A stretch of DNA of 64,000 nucleotides, from NCBI GenBank assembly GCA_024291935.2, contig CM044315.1, positions 52,922,385 through 52,986,384 on the forward strand, in the 5' to 3' direction. Below, piece by piece: positions 45,937 through 57,178 of the stretch. Source of the DNA: Okapia johnstoni (Eukaryota; Chordata; Mammalia; Artiodactyla; Giraffidae). Position 1 is the stretch's first letter; every line of letters starts with the position of its first letter. Under the pieces are notes generated by a model. That model ran no database searches, was not told the DNA's origin, and saw only the letters and a program-made list of their open reading frames with translations. A program made the translations under genes and the position numbers.

Positions 45937-46640
45937 GTTTTTTTTTTAATTGAGGTATATAGTTGATTTACAATGTTGTGTTAGTTTCAGGTGTACAACA
46001 AAGTGATTCAGACACATATATATGTATATATAATCAGTTATCAACTTATATACATACTAAATTAGTCAGATTAACAGATACACACTGTTATACATAAAAT
46101 AGATAAGTGATAAGTACCTACTGTATAGCACAGGGTGTTCAGTTGATTGCTCAGTTGTGTCCAACTCTTTGTGACCCCATGGACTGCAGCATGCCAGGCA
46201 TCCCTGCCCATCACAAACTCCTGGAGTTTACTCAGATTCATGTCCATTGAGTCAGTGATGCCATCCAACCATCTCATCCTCTCTTGTCTCCTTCTCCTCC
46301 CACCTTCAATCTTTCCCAGCATCAGGGTCTCTTCCAGTGAATCAGTTCTTTGCATGAGGTGGCCAAATTATTGGAGTTCAGCTTCAGCATCAGTCCTTCC
46401 AATGAATATTCAGGACTGATTTCCTTTAGGATGGACTGGTTGGATCTCCTTGCCGTTCAAGGGACTCTCAATAATCTTCAACACCACAGTTCAAAAGTAT
46501 CAATTCTTTTGTTCTCAGCTTTCTTTATAGTCCAACTCTCACATTCAAACATGACTACTGGGAACTCTACATCCATACTCAATATCTTCTAAAAACCTAT
46601 AATGGAAAGAACCTGAAAAAGTATGCATGTAAAATGAAGG
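45937..46640. mobile_element. L1 3' end with inversion, split by BovB copy I
   Basis: 45937-46050 is the L1 3' tail in antisense, beginning with a T run. From about 46059 the text is L1 3'UTR in sense (GATTAACAGATACACAC ... CACAGGG at 46135), and it resumes at 46560 (GGAACTC ... CTATAATGGAAAG). Head-to-head L1 3' pieces mean an inversion or two insertions. Confidence 0.75.
46136..46559 (-). mobile_element. BovB copy I, 3' 420 bp, antisense
   Basis: It runs antisense from TTCAGTTGATTGCTCAGTTG to the GACTACTGG of the YGCESW region. It is inserted between CACAGGG and GGAACTC of the L1 3'UTR. A long TSD is not visible. Confidence 0.92.
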
Positions 46641-46658
46641 TATTCTCTTTAATTAACT

Positions 46659-46862
46659 GTTAGTCGCTTCAGTCATGTCTGACTCTGCAATCCTGCACCA
46701 GGCTCCTCTGTCCATGGGATATTCCAGGCAAGAATATTGGAGTGAAAAAAAAAAAAAAAAAAGAATACTGGAGTGTCATTTCCTTCTCTAGGGGATCTTC
46801 CCAAACCAGGGATCAAACTCAGGTCTCCTGTATTACAGGAAGATTCTTTACCAGGGAAGCCC
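46659..46862 (-). mobile_element. BovA-type SINE, antisense, with poly(A) insertion
   Basis: It runs from GTTAGTCGCTTCAGTCATG to the head end CCAGGGAAGCCC. A run of 17 A and a duplicated 14-mer interrupt its middle. Confidence 0.92.
46745..46761 (+). repeat. Poly(A) insertion flanked by a duplicated 14-mer
   Basis: Seventeen A lie between AGAATATTGGAGTG (46731-46744) and AGAATACTGGAGTG (46762-46775). The SINE consensus has this 14-mer once. Confidence 0.85.
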
Positions 46863-46963
46863 AATAGAGAGGATTGTATTTGCCCTATTTGAGCAAGATT
46901 ACCTTAAAATAAACTCAAAGATTTAAATGCCCTGGAGGATCTATGGGATTAGAATCAGGCAAT

Positions 46964-47179
46964 GTTGTTGTTTAGTCACTAAGTCAGTTATGTCTGACTC
47001 TGTTCCTCTGTCCATGGACTGTAGCCCACCATGCTCCTCTGTCCACGAGATTTTCTAGGCAAGAATACTGGAGTGGGTAGCCATTTCCTTCTCCAGGGGA
47101 TCTTTCTGATTCAGGAATACAACTCCTGTTGCCTCTGTTGGCAGGCAGATTCCTTACCACTAAGTCACCAGGGAAGTCC
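46964..47179 (-). mobile_element. BovA-type SINE, antisense
   Basis: It starts with GTTGTTGTTTAGTCACTAAG and ends with the head CACCAGGGAAGTCC. TSD CAGGCAAT exact at 46956-46963 and 47180-47187. Confidence 0.95.
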
Positions 47180-47187
47180 CAGGCAAT

Positions 47188-47779
47188 ATATTGGAGATTA
47201 ATGCCAGATAGTATTTCCACAAGACCTTTTCTTCCCTGATTTACTGTGACCCTGAGAAAGCAGCAATTTGGAACTCCATTTTTACAAGCATGGCATACTT
47301 TGAGACCTCCTTTTTTTCAGTTTGAATTTAGCTTTTTTTCTTTTTTTTAGGTTCCATAAGGCTATCAAATGAAGATGTTAATTTCCCTTGATGGCAAGTC
47401 ATTTCCAAGCTTATTATCTCTCTATATCTTATTTTTCTTTTCATTTGCCTTCTGGTAAACCCATTTTATTTTATCCTTTCTTTTATTTATTTAAAGTGTG
47501 AGATCTTTACTTATATGAATGCAAATGTTTTATTTATAGCTTTTTTTAAATTTTTTTCCCAGCATGAGTGTTAATTTATAAAACCTAACCTACTGTTATG
47601 AACAATACAAAACTTTTTCAAACCCTAATTTTTCCCTCTGTAAAATAGAGAAAATATTTACAGTTTCACAAGGTTATTAATTAAATCAATTGAAATTATA
47701 TAATACATTAAAAAGATGAGATTATATAATACATTATTTTTGTTCAAATATTAAATAAAATACAATATATTTATCAACT
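47188..47779. other. Unassigned intergenic DNA
   Basis: AT-rich; nothing recognised. Confidence 0.5.
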
Positions 47780-49560
47780 GAAAAAAATATTTGTAAAGTG
47801 TTTCTACAGTGCATGGCAGTAAGCTATGCCTTGGGGTTATATGATGGCTGAGAAGCAGCCCATGCTGTTAGAAGAACTTGCATGACAATGAGGGAAGCAA
47901 ACAATATGAATAAAAATATACTATAATATAATAAATATTCTAATTTTGACAAAATACATAAATGTTCTAATAAATTATTTACATTAATGAAGTATGTATG
48001 GAGAAGTCAGCATCATATGGGCTGTGATAGCTGAGCTCACTTTAAAGGTATGGGTGATGTCTCAGGGTCAGAAGAGACAGAAGTGCATTGCTAAGACAAA
48101 AAGTTTTTTGCACAAAAGCATTCATTTAGAAAAGAAAAGCCTAAAACAATCAGTAAAATAAAGACTCAAAGAAAAATTATCAGGAATAAAGCAAGTAGGA
48201 TAATTTGGAGTCAAACTATGAAAGGTTTTCTACATACCTTTAAGGCATTTAACCATAAGCCTATAGACATAAAGAGATAACACATTTTTTAATGAATAGA
48301 AGTAACAGAATAAACACATGTATGTGGAAGTGGTATTTGTTGAGAAAACAGAGGCACAGTGGAAAAACTGGAAACCTCAAAGTAAGACGTCCACTTATAA
48401 TTCTTTGAAGGCAAAACACTCCATATGTAGTCAGTGTTCAGGTAAAGGATAACAAATTCTGAACTTAGGCAACGGGTGGGAGGTTATGAGAAGAAAAGAT
48501 AGATTAAAAACATTTACAATATAGAAAAATAAGAATTTTATTAACAATTTGAATGGTACTGGAATAAGGTGTAGAACAAGTGTGAAGATAAGAATAGTTT
48601 TATATAAGAAAATTTGAGGTAGAAAGTTCTAGTGGTTTGTGGAAGGTATAGGTCTGCTAGTGATAAGGGTGATCATCATGCATATAGTAATGAAAATACT
48701 GGGGATAGAATAGTTCATCCATGGCTTTCTTGGTAGCTCAGAGGTAAAGAATCCACCTGCCATTGCAAGAGACATGGATTTGATCCTTGGTCCAGGAAGA
48801 TCCCACCTGCCTCGGAGTAGCTAAGCCTACGTGCCACAACTATGAGCTTGTACTCTAGAGCCTGGGAGCTGCAAACCACTGAGGCCATTCACAGCAAGTA
48901 CAGAAAACCATGCACCCTACAGCTCAATGAAGCCTACTCACCAAAATGAAGAGTAGCCCCAGATCACTAAACCTAGAGAAAAGCTCACGCAGCAATGAAG
49001 ACCCAGCAGCTGACTATAAATAAATAAATTAAATCATATTACAAAGGAAAAGTTCATGCAGAAGATGTATAGAGTTAATCAAGAGAAGGGGAAGTATGGA
49101 AATTGGGAACATGAATATTTAAGATTCAAGAAGAAAGAAGGAACTAGAAAAGTGTTGAGATATTATAAGCACAATCAGAAAGAGAATGAGGAGTGGTGTG
49201 CAGAGACAACAAAAGAAAGGCAGTTTGAGAGAGGTCAAGGCCTTTAAAAGATGTTGCAGTTTCTGCAACAATGTCAGGGTTGAAGTGAGATCGGATTTGA
49301 TTTTACAGCAAAAAGAAAGGAAATATATATAATAAGCAAATGTAGATCTCTTTTTAAAAGTTTAAATTTAACTTTATGAGGGACTGACAAGATAAAAGGG
49401 TCATTTTTAGAATATGAGTGGGTTTAGAATTTCTGCTTTTTTTTATTGGAAGGGACAGAGATAATAGCAGAGATAGTTTTGCAGACAAAAGTGAAGGAAC
49501 ATAATTTAAGAAAGAAAGTGAGGTGTTTCCATGTGCAGGTTCATGAAGAAGATCCATATT
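47780..49560 (-). mobile_element. Long antisense L2 remnant, split by a CHR SINE
   Basis: The 3'-end pattern (TGCATGGCAGTAAGCTATGCC) near 47810 is followed in L2 antisense order by ATGAAAGGTTTTCTACAT near 48220, AAGGCATTTAACCATAAGCC, GAGGTAGAAAGTTC near 48617 and GAGAGAGGTCAAGGCC near 49225. The match is old and patchy. Confidence 0.45.
48721..49033 (+). mobile_element. CHR-type (tRNA-derived) cetartiodactyl SINE, long form
   Basis: The head GGCTTTCTTGGTAGCTCAG is followed by the region GATCCTTGGTCCAGGAAGATC, the repeated ACAACTATGAGC-type blocks, GAAGAGTAGCCCC, GCAATGAAGACCCAGCAGC, and an ATAAATAAATAAA tail. This family is shared by ruminants, hippos and whales. Confidence 0.9.
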
Positions 49561-50168
49561 TTCGAGTCTGCATGCCTATATTTAGAAGTGATTTGTAGCT
49601 CATAGGGTGGTAAGTATTATCATGGGCATTAGAAGTAGACTTAAAATTGACTATACAATAAAAAGATAGTACCTTAGTTATAGTACCATAATATAAACAG
49701 TCAAATCTCACATAAATGTGGTTATTTGAGGTAAATTGCCATTTACCCATTGTGCAAGCTGCTGGATGTGAATAAAGAAAAAAGTGGAAAAACAATCCTG
49801 CTACCATGGGATTAACTTTATTGTATTTTTACTCATAGCTCAAATAACTGTAAACATTTTTGAATATAACTTATAACTATAATTTATAACTATAACTTAT
49901 TTTATTAAGTTCGTTTTTTAAAAACATATTCACGAGACATATACGAAAGGGGAAAAAATCACTTCTCTCCTATCTCTATTTTCCATCCACCCATTTCTCT
50001 CCTTTGATGTAATCAGTGTTATCAATCTTAGCTGTAGTAGTTGGGATAATATATGCTCACAATAGAATAATGCTTATAAAACACATGCACACACACAGAT
50101 GTTATTATTATATACACATGCTTAAGTGTCTTGCTATCTTGCTTAACATTACATCTGAGAGACTGCTC
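49561..50168. other. Unassigned intergenic DNA
   Basis: TATAACTATAATTTATAACT tandem-like text lies near 49868-49900. Nothing else was recognised. Confidence 0.5.
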
Positions 50169-50181
50169 CATGTTAGAGTAT

Positions 50182-50394
50182 GAAAGTGTTAGTCGTTCAG
50201 TCATGTCTGACTCTCTGTGACTCCATGGACTGTAAGCCCACCAAACTCTCCTGTCCACAGAATTCTCCAGGCAAGAATACTGGAGTGGGTAGCCATTCCC
50301 TTCTCCAGAGTATCTTCCCAACCCAGGGATCTAACCCTTCCTGGTTTCCTGCATTGCAGGCAGATTCTTTACCATCTGAGCCACCAAGGAAGCC
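50182..50394 (-). mobile_element. BovA-type SINE, antisense
   Basis: The tail-side text GTTAGTCGTTCAGTCATGTC runs to the head GCCACCAAGGAAGCC. TSD: CATGTTAGAGTAT (50169-50181) and CATGTTAGTGTAT (50395-50407), 12 of 13. Confidence 0.96.
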
Positions 50395-50407
50395 CATGTT
50401 AGTGTAT

Positions 50408-50916
50408 AGTTAGCTATCCAAACATTTTTTTTCCACATCATATTTCTTTAAATTGTTATAACAGTGTTTTTCATTAGTTCCACATGGATGGACATGTAGG
50501 CTATTTTCAGTGTTAAGCTAATGTGATAGATTCTACAAATAACTGTGAATATGTTATTTTACTGTGTAATCTTTTAATTTTATTTGCTATTTTCAATCTC
50601 ATTTTGCTTCTTTCTTTCATATTGCTTCACTATATTTATTAGTTCTCTTTATTCTATTTTGGGCTAATAACAATTCAGAAGAGAGGGTGATTTTTTTCAT
50701 TATTTCCTCTTGCTTGTTGCTCTTTATTTTCATCTTTTGCCTTACAGCATCATTAACAGGTCTTTAATCTCTGTTTCACGCTTCTGTTAATAAAGGCACT
50801 TACTTTATTCAGCTTTTCTTAATTTCCTGGAAAAACTTTTGTTACCATTGTATCATGATGATAACTACTTTCTGTACTCTCATTTGTCATTTTTTCCCCT
50901 ACAATTATTTATCTTC
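50408..50916. other. Unassigned intergenic DNA
   Basis: T-rich; nothing recognised. Confidence 0.5.
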
Positions 50917-50920
50917 TTTT

Positions 50921-51046
50921 GGGGGGAATTCCTCTGGTGGTCCAGGGGTTAGGACCCTGCATTTCCATTGAAGGAGGCATGGGTTTGATCCCTGATTGGG
51001 AAAACTAAGATCCCACAAGCTGCACAGCCACATAAATAAATAAAGA
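50921..51046 (+). mobile_element. CHR-type SINE, short form
   Basis: CCTCTGGTGGTCCAGGGGTTAGG is followed by the B-box-like GGGTTTGATCCCTG, AACTAAGATCCCACAAGC and an ATAAATAAATAAAG tail. Confidence 0.9.
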
Positions 51047-51197
51047 TAACTCTGGATATTGAATGTAATCTAATATATAATGTCATATTTATTGAAACAG
51101 GAAACTATTATAAATATAATAAATATAATATTGTGATACATCAATTATAGAAGCATTCATAAATTTTTACTCATTATTAATGAGGCATACACTAATA

Positions 51198-51397
51198 AAG
51201 GGCTTCCCTGGTGGCTCAGCTGGTAAAGAATCCACCTGCGATGCAGGAGACCTGGGTTCAATCCCTGGGTTGGGAAGATCCCCTGGAGAAGGGAACAGCT
51301 ACCCACTGCAGTATTCTGGTGCAGAGAATTCCATGGACTGTACACTCAATGAGGTCACAAAGAGTCGGACACGACTGAGCAACTTTCATGTCACTTC
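51198..51397 (+). mobile_element. BovA-type SINE with exact TSD
   Basis: A complete head, GGAAGATCCCCTGGAGAAGG body, and GTCGGACACGACTGAGCAAC tail. ACACTAATA is exact at 51189-51197 and 51398-51406. It keeps good A- and B-boxes and is the least diverged SINE head here. Confidence 0.96.
51212..51265 (+). promoter_or_regulatory. Internal RNA polymerase III promoter of the SINE
   Basis: A box TGGCTCAGCTGG at 51212-51223 and B box GGGTTCAATCCC at 51254-51265, spaced as in a tRNA gene. Whether the copy is transcribed is not known. Confidence 0.7.
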
Positions 51398-51406
51398 ACA
51401 CTAATA

Positions 51407-53689
51407 CAAATTATTTACCTTGTAACTAAATGTCTTCAACATTCATGGATTGATTTTGCTACCCACAATCACCACAGTACACTTATAAAAGGCAATTTTC
51501 AAAATTGAGTCTATAAAAATTAGTCGCCAACTGGTTAAATATTCAGTCACACAGGAAAATAAAAATCAGCATTTTACCTTAATACTCACACAGAAAGAAA
51601 GTAACACAACACATCAAAGTAATAGCTCAAAGTTCTTAAAAATCTTGCTGCAGAAATGCTATACTGAACAAATCACTTGCATTAAGGTAAACAGCACTTC
51701 ACATTTGGACAAAAATCTCTTTCAAATCAAGTGGTCTTTCTCATCAGGCCTCTGAAAGCCAGCGTTATCTGCTTACAAAACAAGGAAATGGACAATTTGA
51801 TTTCAATTCAGCCTCACCTTACTCTAGAGTAAGAACACATTTTTCCCCTCTTACTGGTTCGCATGTTCAGTTAGTCTTTGTTGTCTTTGCTGTGGTTTTC
51901 TAAGGGTTTTTGGAAACCTAAAAGGAAATGCTTTCCATTTTAAAAAAAGCCTGGAGTTGCTTGGCTGTATGTGTGATAAGGCACTATATAAATCTAAGTT
52001 GCTGTTGTTGCTAATGGGGTCTATTCTTACAAAACATCATTGTGTGAACCGCGTTTTTGCTGAGGCTGCCTGGAGGAGGGAGGAAAGTGGAGATTTTACT
52101 CCTGCTTTAAAAGGAAATAATCAGTCTGCAGGTGGCTGCCTAGTGGGATAAGCAAATAGGACTAAGTGTAGCACATGGTTTTCTGCATAGAATTACACTG
52201 AACAAGAATGAACCAGATAAAGATCTTTTGTACAAACTGTGTTCTAAAGAGAAGCTTTGTGTTCTTAACTTTTCATGTTTATGCAGGAAAATCATGGTAT
52301 TCTTAAAATTAGATTTTTCTCTACAAGAACTTCTTATTGTAATATGGAACTGGAGGAGTATATAATTTCAACATTTCTGTCCCTCCAAATCATCTAAAGC
52401 AATTATGAGTCAGTGTTAAGATGTTACAGGCCAGAATAAATCCATGTTCTTTGATGCTGCATCATCGACCCTAAGATCAGAGTCAATTCTTTCCTATCAA
52501 AGAGTTTGTCCAAGGTTCAGAGTTAATACATGCTCTTTATTCAGCTCTAAATAGGAAATGAGCTTTTAAAAGGAGGAGTTAGGTTTAAAGCAGTGTTCAA
52601 TTAGTCACAAAAAATGTTTTATTTCAGGCTTTTTGTATCCCTTTATTCAGCTCAATTTTATAGTGCAGTTTAAAAATATTTGGCATACTCCATGGAATTT
52701 AGAAAATATGTTGCTTCAAGTCTGCAGCTTTACAATGAAATCAGGATAATTTCAGCTCCGTCTGATTTTCAAAGATAAATACTTTCTTAAAAAACACTGC
52801 CAGATATCACAGCTTGCTGAGGGAAAAGTGAGAGATGATGAAATTCATTTCAAAATAGCCCCTGCATGTATTTGGAATAAAGTATTAACAACAACAAAGG
52901 TGATCACCACTGTAAGATGTTCAGCCACTTAGCTCTGGCTTCAGAGAGTCTATTCCCTGTTCTTGTCACCTACTCTAACACTGTAAGACAGCTGAGTGGC
53001 CTCCAGAATAACCATATTGGAGGACAAAAGAAAGGAGATGGGGATGGAAGAGTTCCAATTTCAGCCCAGTGGAGCCTGTGAGCTGGTGCCAAAGATAACA
53101 GAGCAGCATCAGAGGCTGTATGGGACAGCTGCACTGGCAGGGCACTACAAAGGCAAAAGAGAGAATGAGAGAGAGAAAGGGGATTCTGAAATTGCTGTAT
53201 TTGTGGCCATGCAAGACGTGGAGAGAGGCAGAAAGAAAAAGAGAATATAGTAGGTAGAGGCTACTACTGTGAAGAAGGAGGATTGGGAATAAGGGAGAAG
53301 GGAAGAGACAGAGAAGACAAGAAAGAGAAGAAGTAGGAATGTGCAGTAAAAACAAAAGTGAGACTGGGTGGGCAAGAACATTGTAGGAGAGTGACAGAGA
53401 ACAGGTTGCTAGACTAATTTAAAGGATTCTCAAAACAAAGAAATGGTCTGTAGGAAGTTGATCACAAATTTAGTTTCCTTTCCAAGCAGTTAAACAATGA
53501 GACCATCAGTTCTTTTGTCATAATTTCCTTCAAGGCCTTCTTGTTAAATACATTGACTCCCAAGACAACAATTACAAAACCAAAAGAGAATTTCCTGCTA
53601 AATTTAAAACAATCCATCTTCATGAGGGAATGTCTTGAGATGCAGAGGGGTAGAAGGAAGACAGTGAGTGAGGTGTGTGTGAATGCATG
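51407..53689. other. Repeat-poor intergenic DNA
   Basis: I see no known repeat. 51950-52020 carries GATAAGGCACTATATAAATC followed by GTTGCTGTTGTTGC, which resembles the 3' end of some ancient SINEs. 53150-53345 is purine-rich. The frames at 52975-53355 are low in complexity and have no family match. Confidence 0.45.
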
Positions 53690-53722
53690 GTGTGTGTGTG
53701 TGTGTATGTGTGTGTACATGTG
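53690..53722. repeat. (TG)n microsatellite
   Basis: About 16 TG units with one TA interruption. Confidence 0.9.
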
Positions 53723-53811
53723 CACTTCAAAGAGTTCACTGAATATTAGAGAAATGATCAATGATGAATGATTAAGTTAGTTGATAGAAAGCTAATAGGT
53801 AGATAATCTAC

Positions 53812-54305
53812 AACTGTGGATCTCACTAGGGACAATTGTTGGCCTCCATGGGATATTTGGCAATATCTGGATATATTTTGTGGAGAAGGCAATGGCAACC
53901 CACTCCAGTGCTCTTGCCTGGAAAATCCCATGGACGCAGGAGCTGGGTAGGCTGCAGTCCATGGGGTCGCTGGGGGTTGGACACGACTGAGCGACTTCGT
54001 TTTCACTTTTCCCTTTCATACATTGGAGAAGGAAATGGCAACCCACTCCAGTGTTCTCACCTGGAGAAGCCCAGGGACGAGGAAGTCTGGTGGGCTGCCG
54101 TCTGTGGGGTTGCACAGAGTCAGACACGACTGAAGTGATTTAGCAGCAGCAGGATACATTTTGACTGTCATGATTGGGGGAGTACAACCAGCATTTAGAG
54201 GGTAGAGGCCAGGAATATTGCTAAACACCCTGCAAGGCGCAGGATGGTACAACAAAATATTACTCAGCCCAAATTGCCAATAGCACTCAAGAGTCTGAGA
54301 AACTT
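53812..54305 (+). mobile_element. MER5A-type hAT MITE, split by a SINE
   Basis: CCATGGGATATTTGGCAATATC lies before the SINE. TAGAGGGTAGAGGCCAGG, ATTGCTAAACACCCTGCAAG and GCAGGATGGTACAAC lie after it, in the MER5A order. Non-autonomous; no transposase. Confidence 0.85.
53881..54151 (+). mobile_element. Dimeric Bov-tA SINE
   Basis: Two sense units (GGAGAAGGCAATGGCAACCC and GGAGAAGGAAATGGCAACCC) and an AGCAGCAGC tail. TSD: GGATATATTTTG (53869-53880) and GGATACATTTTG (54152-54163), 11 of 12. Confidence 0.96.
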
Positions 54306-54480
54306 CTATCTATAGTTTGAGAGACCTGTGTTCATGTTGATTCAAAACTTTGATAGCTGTGATAGCTTGACTAAGTTATTTTAGTTCTTTGTGTCTGTTT
54401 CATCACTTGTAAAATGAGGAAGAAATTAAAGAACTTCAAAGAATTCTAAGAATTAAATGAGATTTTATATATTATGAAAA
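54306..54480 (+). mobile_element. MIR SINE
   Basis: GTGATAGCTTGACTAAGTTA, GTCTGTTTCATCACTTGTAA, AATGAGGAAGAAATTAAAG and AATTAAATGAGATTTTATAT follow the MIR core order. Confidence 0.7.
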
Positions 54481-55789
54481 TCACCACCACCCTGTCACTA
54501 GATTGCTTTGTAATAGATATAACTTTTTTTGCTTTGTTATTTCTTTCCGTAGTATAAGCTGGGAATGGAATAAAATAAACCAATAGCAAATAGTATATGA
54601 AATATGCACTGATTTTTTTTTTACTTTGTGTACCAAATTCTTTGAGTTGGAAACAATGTCATAATTTTATGGTACACAGGATGCCAAAAACTCTTGCCCA
54701 AATAAACACATAATAGATATAAAAATACATGGAAATTAAATTAGATTTTCTTATCTAAATATATCAATAGATAAAATCTAACATTTTAAATTGATTTAAC
54801 ATTTTATTCTCTTCAATTCAATGATGTTTCTCATTATTCAAGTCCTAGGTTATGTTCCCTTCTATAGACACACAGTTCCTCTTTCTCATGATTTATCATA
54901 CATGTGTTAATCTGTTTAGGACTACATTTCCTACTGAACTATAAGATTGTGGAAATAAATGAAGACCACCCAAATGAGAACAAGCACAAGCTATTTATCC
55001 AGAGCTTGCTAAAGTGAGGGAGTCAGCCAACATCACTTGCATTTGGCAGAGTCTCAAAGGCAGGCAAAGAAATGAAAGATCTTTAGAGTAAAAACTAACA
55101 ACAACAACAACAAAAAGTGAAAGCACCAGGTGTGCCCTGATTGGAGGTGCTGGCATGGGGAAGTTGGAGGCAGGCTAATTAGAAATGGGATGTCGTAACT
55201 GATTTGTTAAAGAAGTAAATTTTGCTTCCTCTAGTTGGTCCTAAATTGGAAGTGACACCAAAAGTTAAGGAAGTTATCACTTATTGATCCAGTGAATCCT
55301 GACTGCTTGGGGCCAAAGGCTAGAGAGGTTGTGGTTTGGGTTCTGGGGCTGGTGTTGTGGGTTGTGAGTCAGAGTTCTGTTTTAATATATTGTCTGGCTC
55401 TTGTCCATTTGTATATGCAGTCACACAAGCTCCTCAAAGATAAATGCCAGGTCTACCTTGTTCTGTTTCCAAAGCTGAGCCGAGCAAGTGAAAAAGAACA
55501 ATGAATGAAGGAAGCAAAGAAATGCCCAACAATGAGGGAAGGTCTTATATTCTAGTTTCCATTCCTTGTTTCTTTACTCATTTTGGAGATCTCTAATAGA
55601 ATACCTTGTATTTAAACAGAAGAATAAAATAAAAACAGTTCCTCTCATTTCCAAATAAATAACATGGAACCAGGGGGAAGGCATTCATTTTACTCACACA
55701 GATTCGTTGAACATTAATATGGATTAGATTCTATGCCTGCAGGGAGTTCAAGTTTCACTAAGGAACATAAAATCATAAAGACAATTATA
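54481..55789. other. Unassigned DNA, part possibly an old LTR
   Basis: The stretch 54940-55500 (AAGACCACCCAAATGAGAAC ... GCTATTTATCCAGAGC ... GAATCCTGACTGCTTGGGG) reads like an old retroviral LTR, but I cannot name the family. It includes a CAACAACAA run near 55096. The rest is unassigned. Confidence 0.3.
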
Positions 55790-56318
55790 GACTTCTGCTC
55801 CTGGACATGATAGAATAATGGACTAGATTTATTCTCTTGCTTCAAAGAATTGAAAAAATGGACAACATATATGAAATGGGTTTCAATCATTAGACAATAG
55901 GTAACTCAACAAAAAGATGATAAGAGAAGGGCACAGACAGGGAAAGAACTACAACTGATCCTGGAGAGAGTTTTAGCCACAGACTGTGAAGGGAAGATCC
56001 CAAACAGGACCCAGTGATCTTCATAAGTTGAGGAGACAGAATTTATACTGAGTGATCCCTCAAATCTTCAGCTGAGCACTGATCAGCAAGAGCTACAAGG
56101 AAATCACCAAAAGCTGAGGAAAGAACCACAAGACGTAAAAGTCAAATGATCATCAGAGTTCAAACAGGGGTTGGGAATAGTTTGTGTTCTCACTATCCAG
56201 AGTCAAAAGGATTCACAGTTCACACAGAATGGAATAGAACATTCAAAAAGTAGTAGTTAGGACAAAAATACAAGCTATCAAGGAACAGAAGGAATATATT
56301 GGACTTCATCACAGCTTA

Positions 56319-56436
56319 GTGGTTTAGTCGTTAAAATGTGTTTGACTCTTCGCAACCCCATGGACTGTTAGCCCACCAAGCTCCCAGTTCATGGGATTTC
56401 CTAGGCAAGAATACTGGAGTGTATTGCAATTTCCTT
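56319..56436 (-). mobile_element. Bov-tA SINE monomer, antisense
   Basis: GTGGTTTAGTCGTTAAAATG to GTATTGCAATTTCCTTAA; diverged. Confidence 0.85.
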
Positions 56437-56531
56437 AAAATATTTTCAAATTATTCTGTTAAGAAAATTAAAAGACAAACCACAGACTTAGAGAAAGTGT
56501 TTACAAAAAAAAAATCTTACAAAGAATCTGT

Positions 56532-56740
56532 AAGGTCCCAGGTGGCACAGTGATAAAGAATTTGCCTGCCAATTCAGGAGAGCAGCAGACCTGGGTTTGA
56601 TTCCCTGGAGTAGGAAATGACAACCCACTCGAGTACTCTTGCCTGGAAAATCCCATGGACGGAGGAGCCTGGTAGGCTGCAGTCCATGGAGTCGAAGAGT
56701 CGGACACGACTGAGCGACTTCACTTTCACTTTCACTTTCC
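56532..56740 (+). mobile_element. BovA-type SINE
   Basis: The head AAGGTCCCAGGTGGCACAGTG and a TTTGATTCCCTGG B-box region run to a CACTTTCACTTTCACTTTCC tail. It is inserted in the old L1. Confidence 0.92.
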
Positions 56741-56943
56741 ATTGATGGGTTACTGGATAAGCAAATGTGGTATATCCATAGAATATGAATTCCGCTAAGC
56801 AGTTGAAAGGACCTGTCATTGCTACATGAAGCAACAGGGATGAAACTCAAAATAATTATGGTGATTGAAGTAAGCCAAGCACCTTCCCCCCCAAAATATT
56901 CTACAATTCCACTTATACAAAATATTTAAAATTCTAAAGTGAC

Positions 56944-56967
56944 AAAAAAAAAAAAAAAAAAAAAAAA
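56944..56967 (+). repeat. Poly(A), 24 bases
   Basis: An uninterrupted A run inside L1 3' text, not at its end. It may be an expanded A tract or a second poly(A)-type insertion; no flanking duplication is clear. Confidence 0.9.
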
Positions 56968-57178
56968 CAGCTCAGTGGTTGTCTGAGGATGAGGTGAGAG
57001 AGGCAAAGAAAATAGATTATGCTAGGTTATGAGAGAACTTTAAGGAGTTATGGATATATTTATTATCTTTATTGTGATGGTTTCATAAGTGTACACATAT
57101 GTCAAGACTCACTAGATTTTACACATGAAATATGTACTGTTTATTGCACATCAATTATGCTTGATAAAGTTGTATAAA

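Larger units (their letters stand above)
55790..57178 (+). mobile_element. Old L1, internally deleted, with two SINEs
   Basis: 5'UTR-like text (TTGAAAAAATGGACAACATATATGA) lies at 55790-56310. A short ORF2 piece (AAAATTAAAAGACAAACCACAG) is at about 56466-56520. The ORF2 C-terminus and 3'UTR (TTGATGGGTTACTGGATAAGC to the end near 57178) lie at 56741-57178. Most of both ORFs is missing. A 24-A run sits at 56944-56967. Confidence 0.7.

Noticed and set aside
51198..51270. tRNA gene
   Set aside because: A and B boxes are present, but the sequence does not close into a full cloverleaf and continues into a SINE body.
52975..53381. Overlapping frames on both strands near 53 kb
   Set aside because: They come from a purine-rich/pyrimidine-rich tract with low-complexity residues and no start context or splice signals that I can support.
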